Under the pieces are notes generated by a model. That model ran no database searches. It was not told where the DNA came from and worked only from the letters and a program-made list of their open reading frames with translations. A stretch of 6,875 bases of DNA from assembly GCA_014859985.1 (NCBI GenBank), contig JACZKN010000394.1:1-6875 (forward strand), written 5' to 3'. This stretch comes from Candidatus Krumholzibacteriia bacterium. Its GTDB lineage: Bacteria; Krumholzibacteriota; Krumholzibacteriia; LZORAL124-64-63. The position numbers were made by a program, and so were the translations under genes. This document shows positions 6,813-6,875 of this stretch, one piece after another. How positions within the stretch are numbered: the first letter of the stretch is position 1; every line of letters begins with the position of its first letter.

Positions 6813-6875
6813 ATGATCGACCTGACCGGGAAGACGGCGCTCGTCACGGGTGGTTCTCGCGGCATCGGCCGCGCA
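6813..6875 (+). CDS. Short-chain dehydrogenase/reductase, N-terminal fragment (FabG-like)
   Basis: The first 21 codons of a gene are present before the window ends. They read MIDLTGKTALVTGGSRGIG plus Arg-Ala, carrying the TGGSRGIG cofactor loop (residues 13-20), the TGxxxGxG motif of classical SDR enzymes that bind NAD(P)H. This opening is typical of 3-oxoacyl-ACP reductase FabG and its close paralogues; the catalytic Ser-Tyr-Lys lies beyond the edge, so the exact substrate is open. The ATG at 6813 has GGAGG (6799-6803) at 9 nt. An in-frame ATG at 6804 directly abuts that motif and is less likely. Confidence 0.85.
   Translation, partial: MIDLTGKTALVTGGSRGIGRA

Overview
The window is about 6.9 kb of very GC-rich bacterial DNA carrying mostly housekeeping genes. 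Third codon positions are strongly biased to G and C, which produces many long shadow ORFs. Start sites have classical Shine-Dalgarno motifs, and several sigma-70-type promoters and GC-rich hairpin terminators are visible. A groESL operon with a CIRCE operator and an exported TPR protein with a Sec signal peptide point to a GC-rich bacterium, probably diderm. The phylum cannot be fixed from the sequence. An FCB-related or deltaproteobacterial-type lineage is only a guess.

Layout. (1) Positions 1-171 are the 3' end of a type III pantothenate kinase (coaX). (2) Positions 172-2400 hold the chaperonin operon: a promoter and CIRCE element, groES (354-644), groEL (707-2341) and a strong GC hairpin. 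(3) A minus-strand cytidylate-kinase-like gene (2418-3137) converges on groEL. (4) From a short divergent promoter region, a GT4 glycosyltransferase (3304-4422) is read on the plus strand. It is followed 4 nt later by a small protein with a degenerate P-loop, possibly YqeC-like (4427-5023). (5) A near-consensus promoter drives an exported TPR protein (5197-6426), which ends in a textbook intrinsic terminator. (6) The last 390 bp are mosaic. They hold the first ~50 codons of a DapL-like aminotransferase that lose similarity abruptly, then about 100 bp of repeat-like or foreign sequence, then the start of a FabG-like short-chain dehydrogenase cut by the window end.

How the genes relate. GroES and GroEL form one heat-shock folding machine, presumably repressed by HrcA at CIRCE. 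The glycosyltransferase and the small P-loop-like gene look like one transcript. The other genes are independent units. I do not see a new multi-gene defence or mobile system here. The observations most worth a second look are the broken aminotransferase junction (6668-6812), the probably leaderless glycosyltransferase mRNA, and the degenerate P-loop protein.
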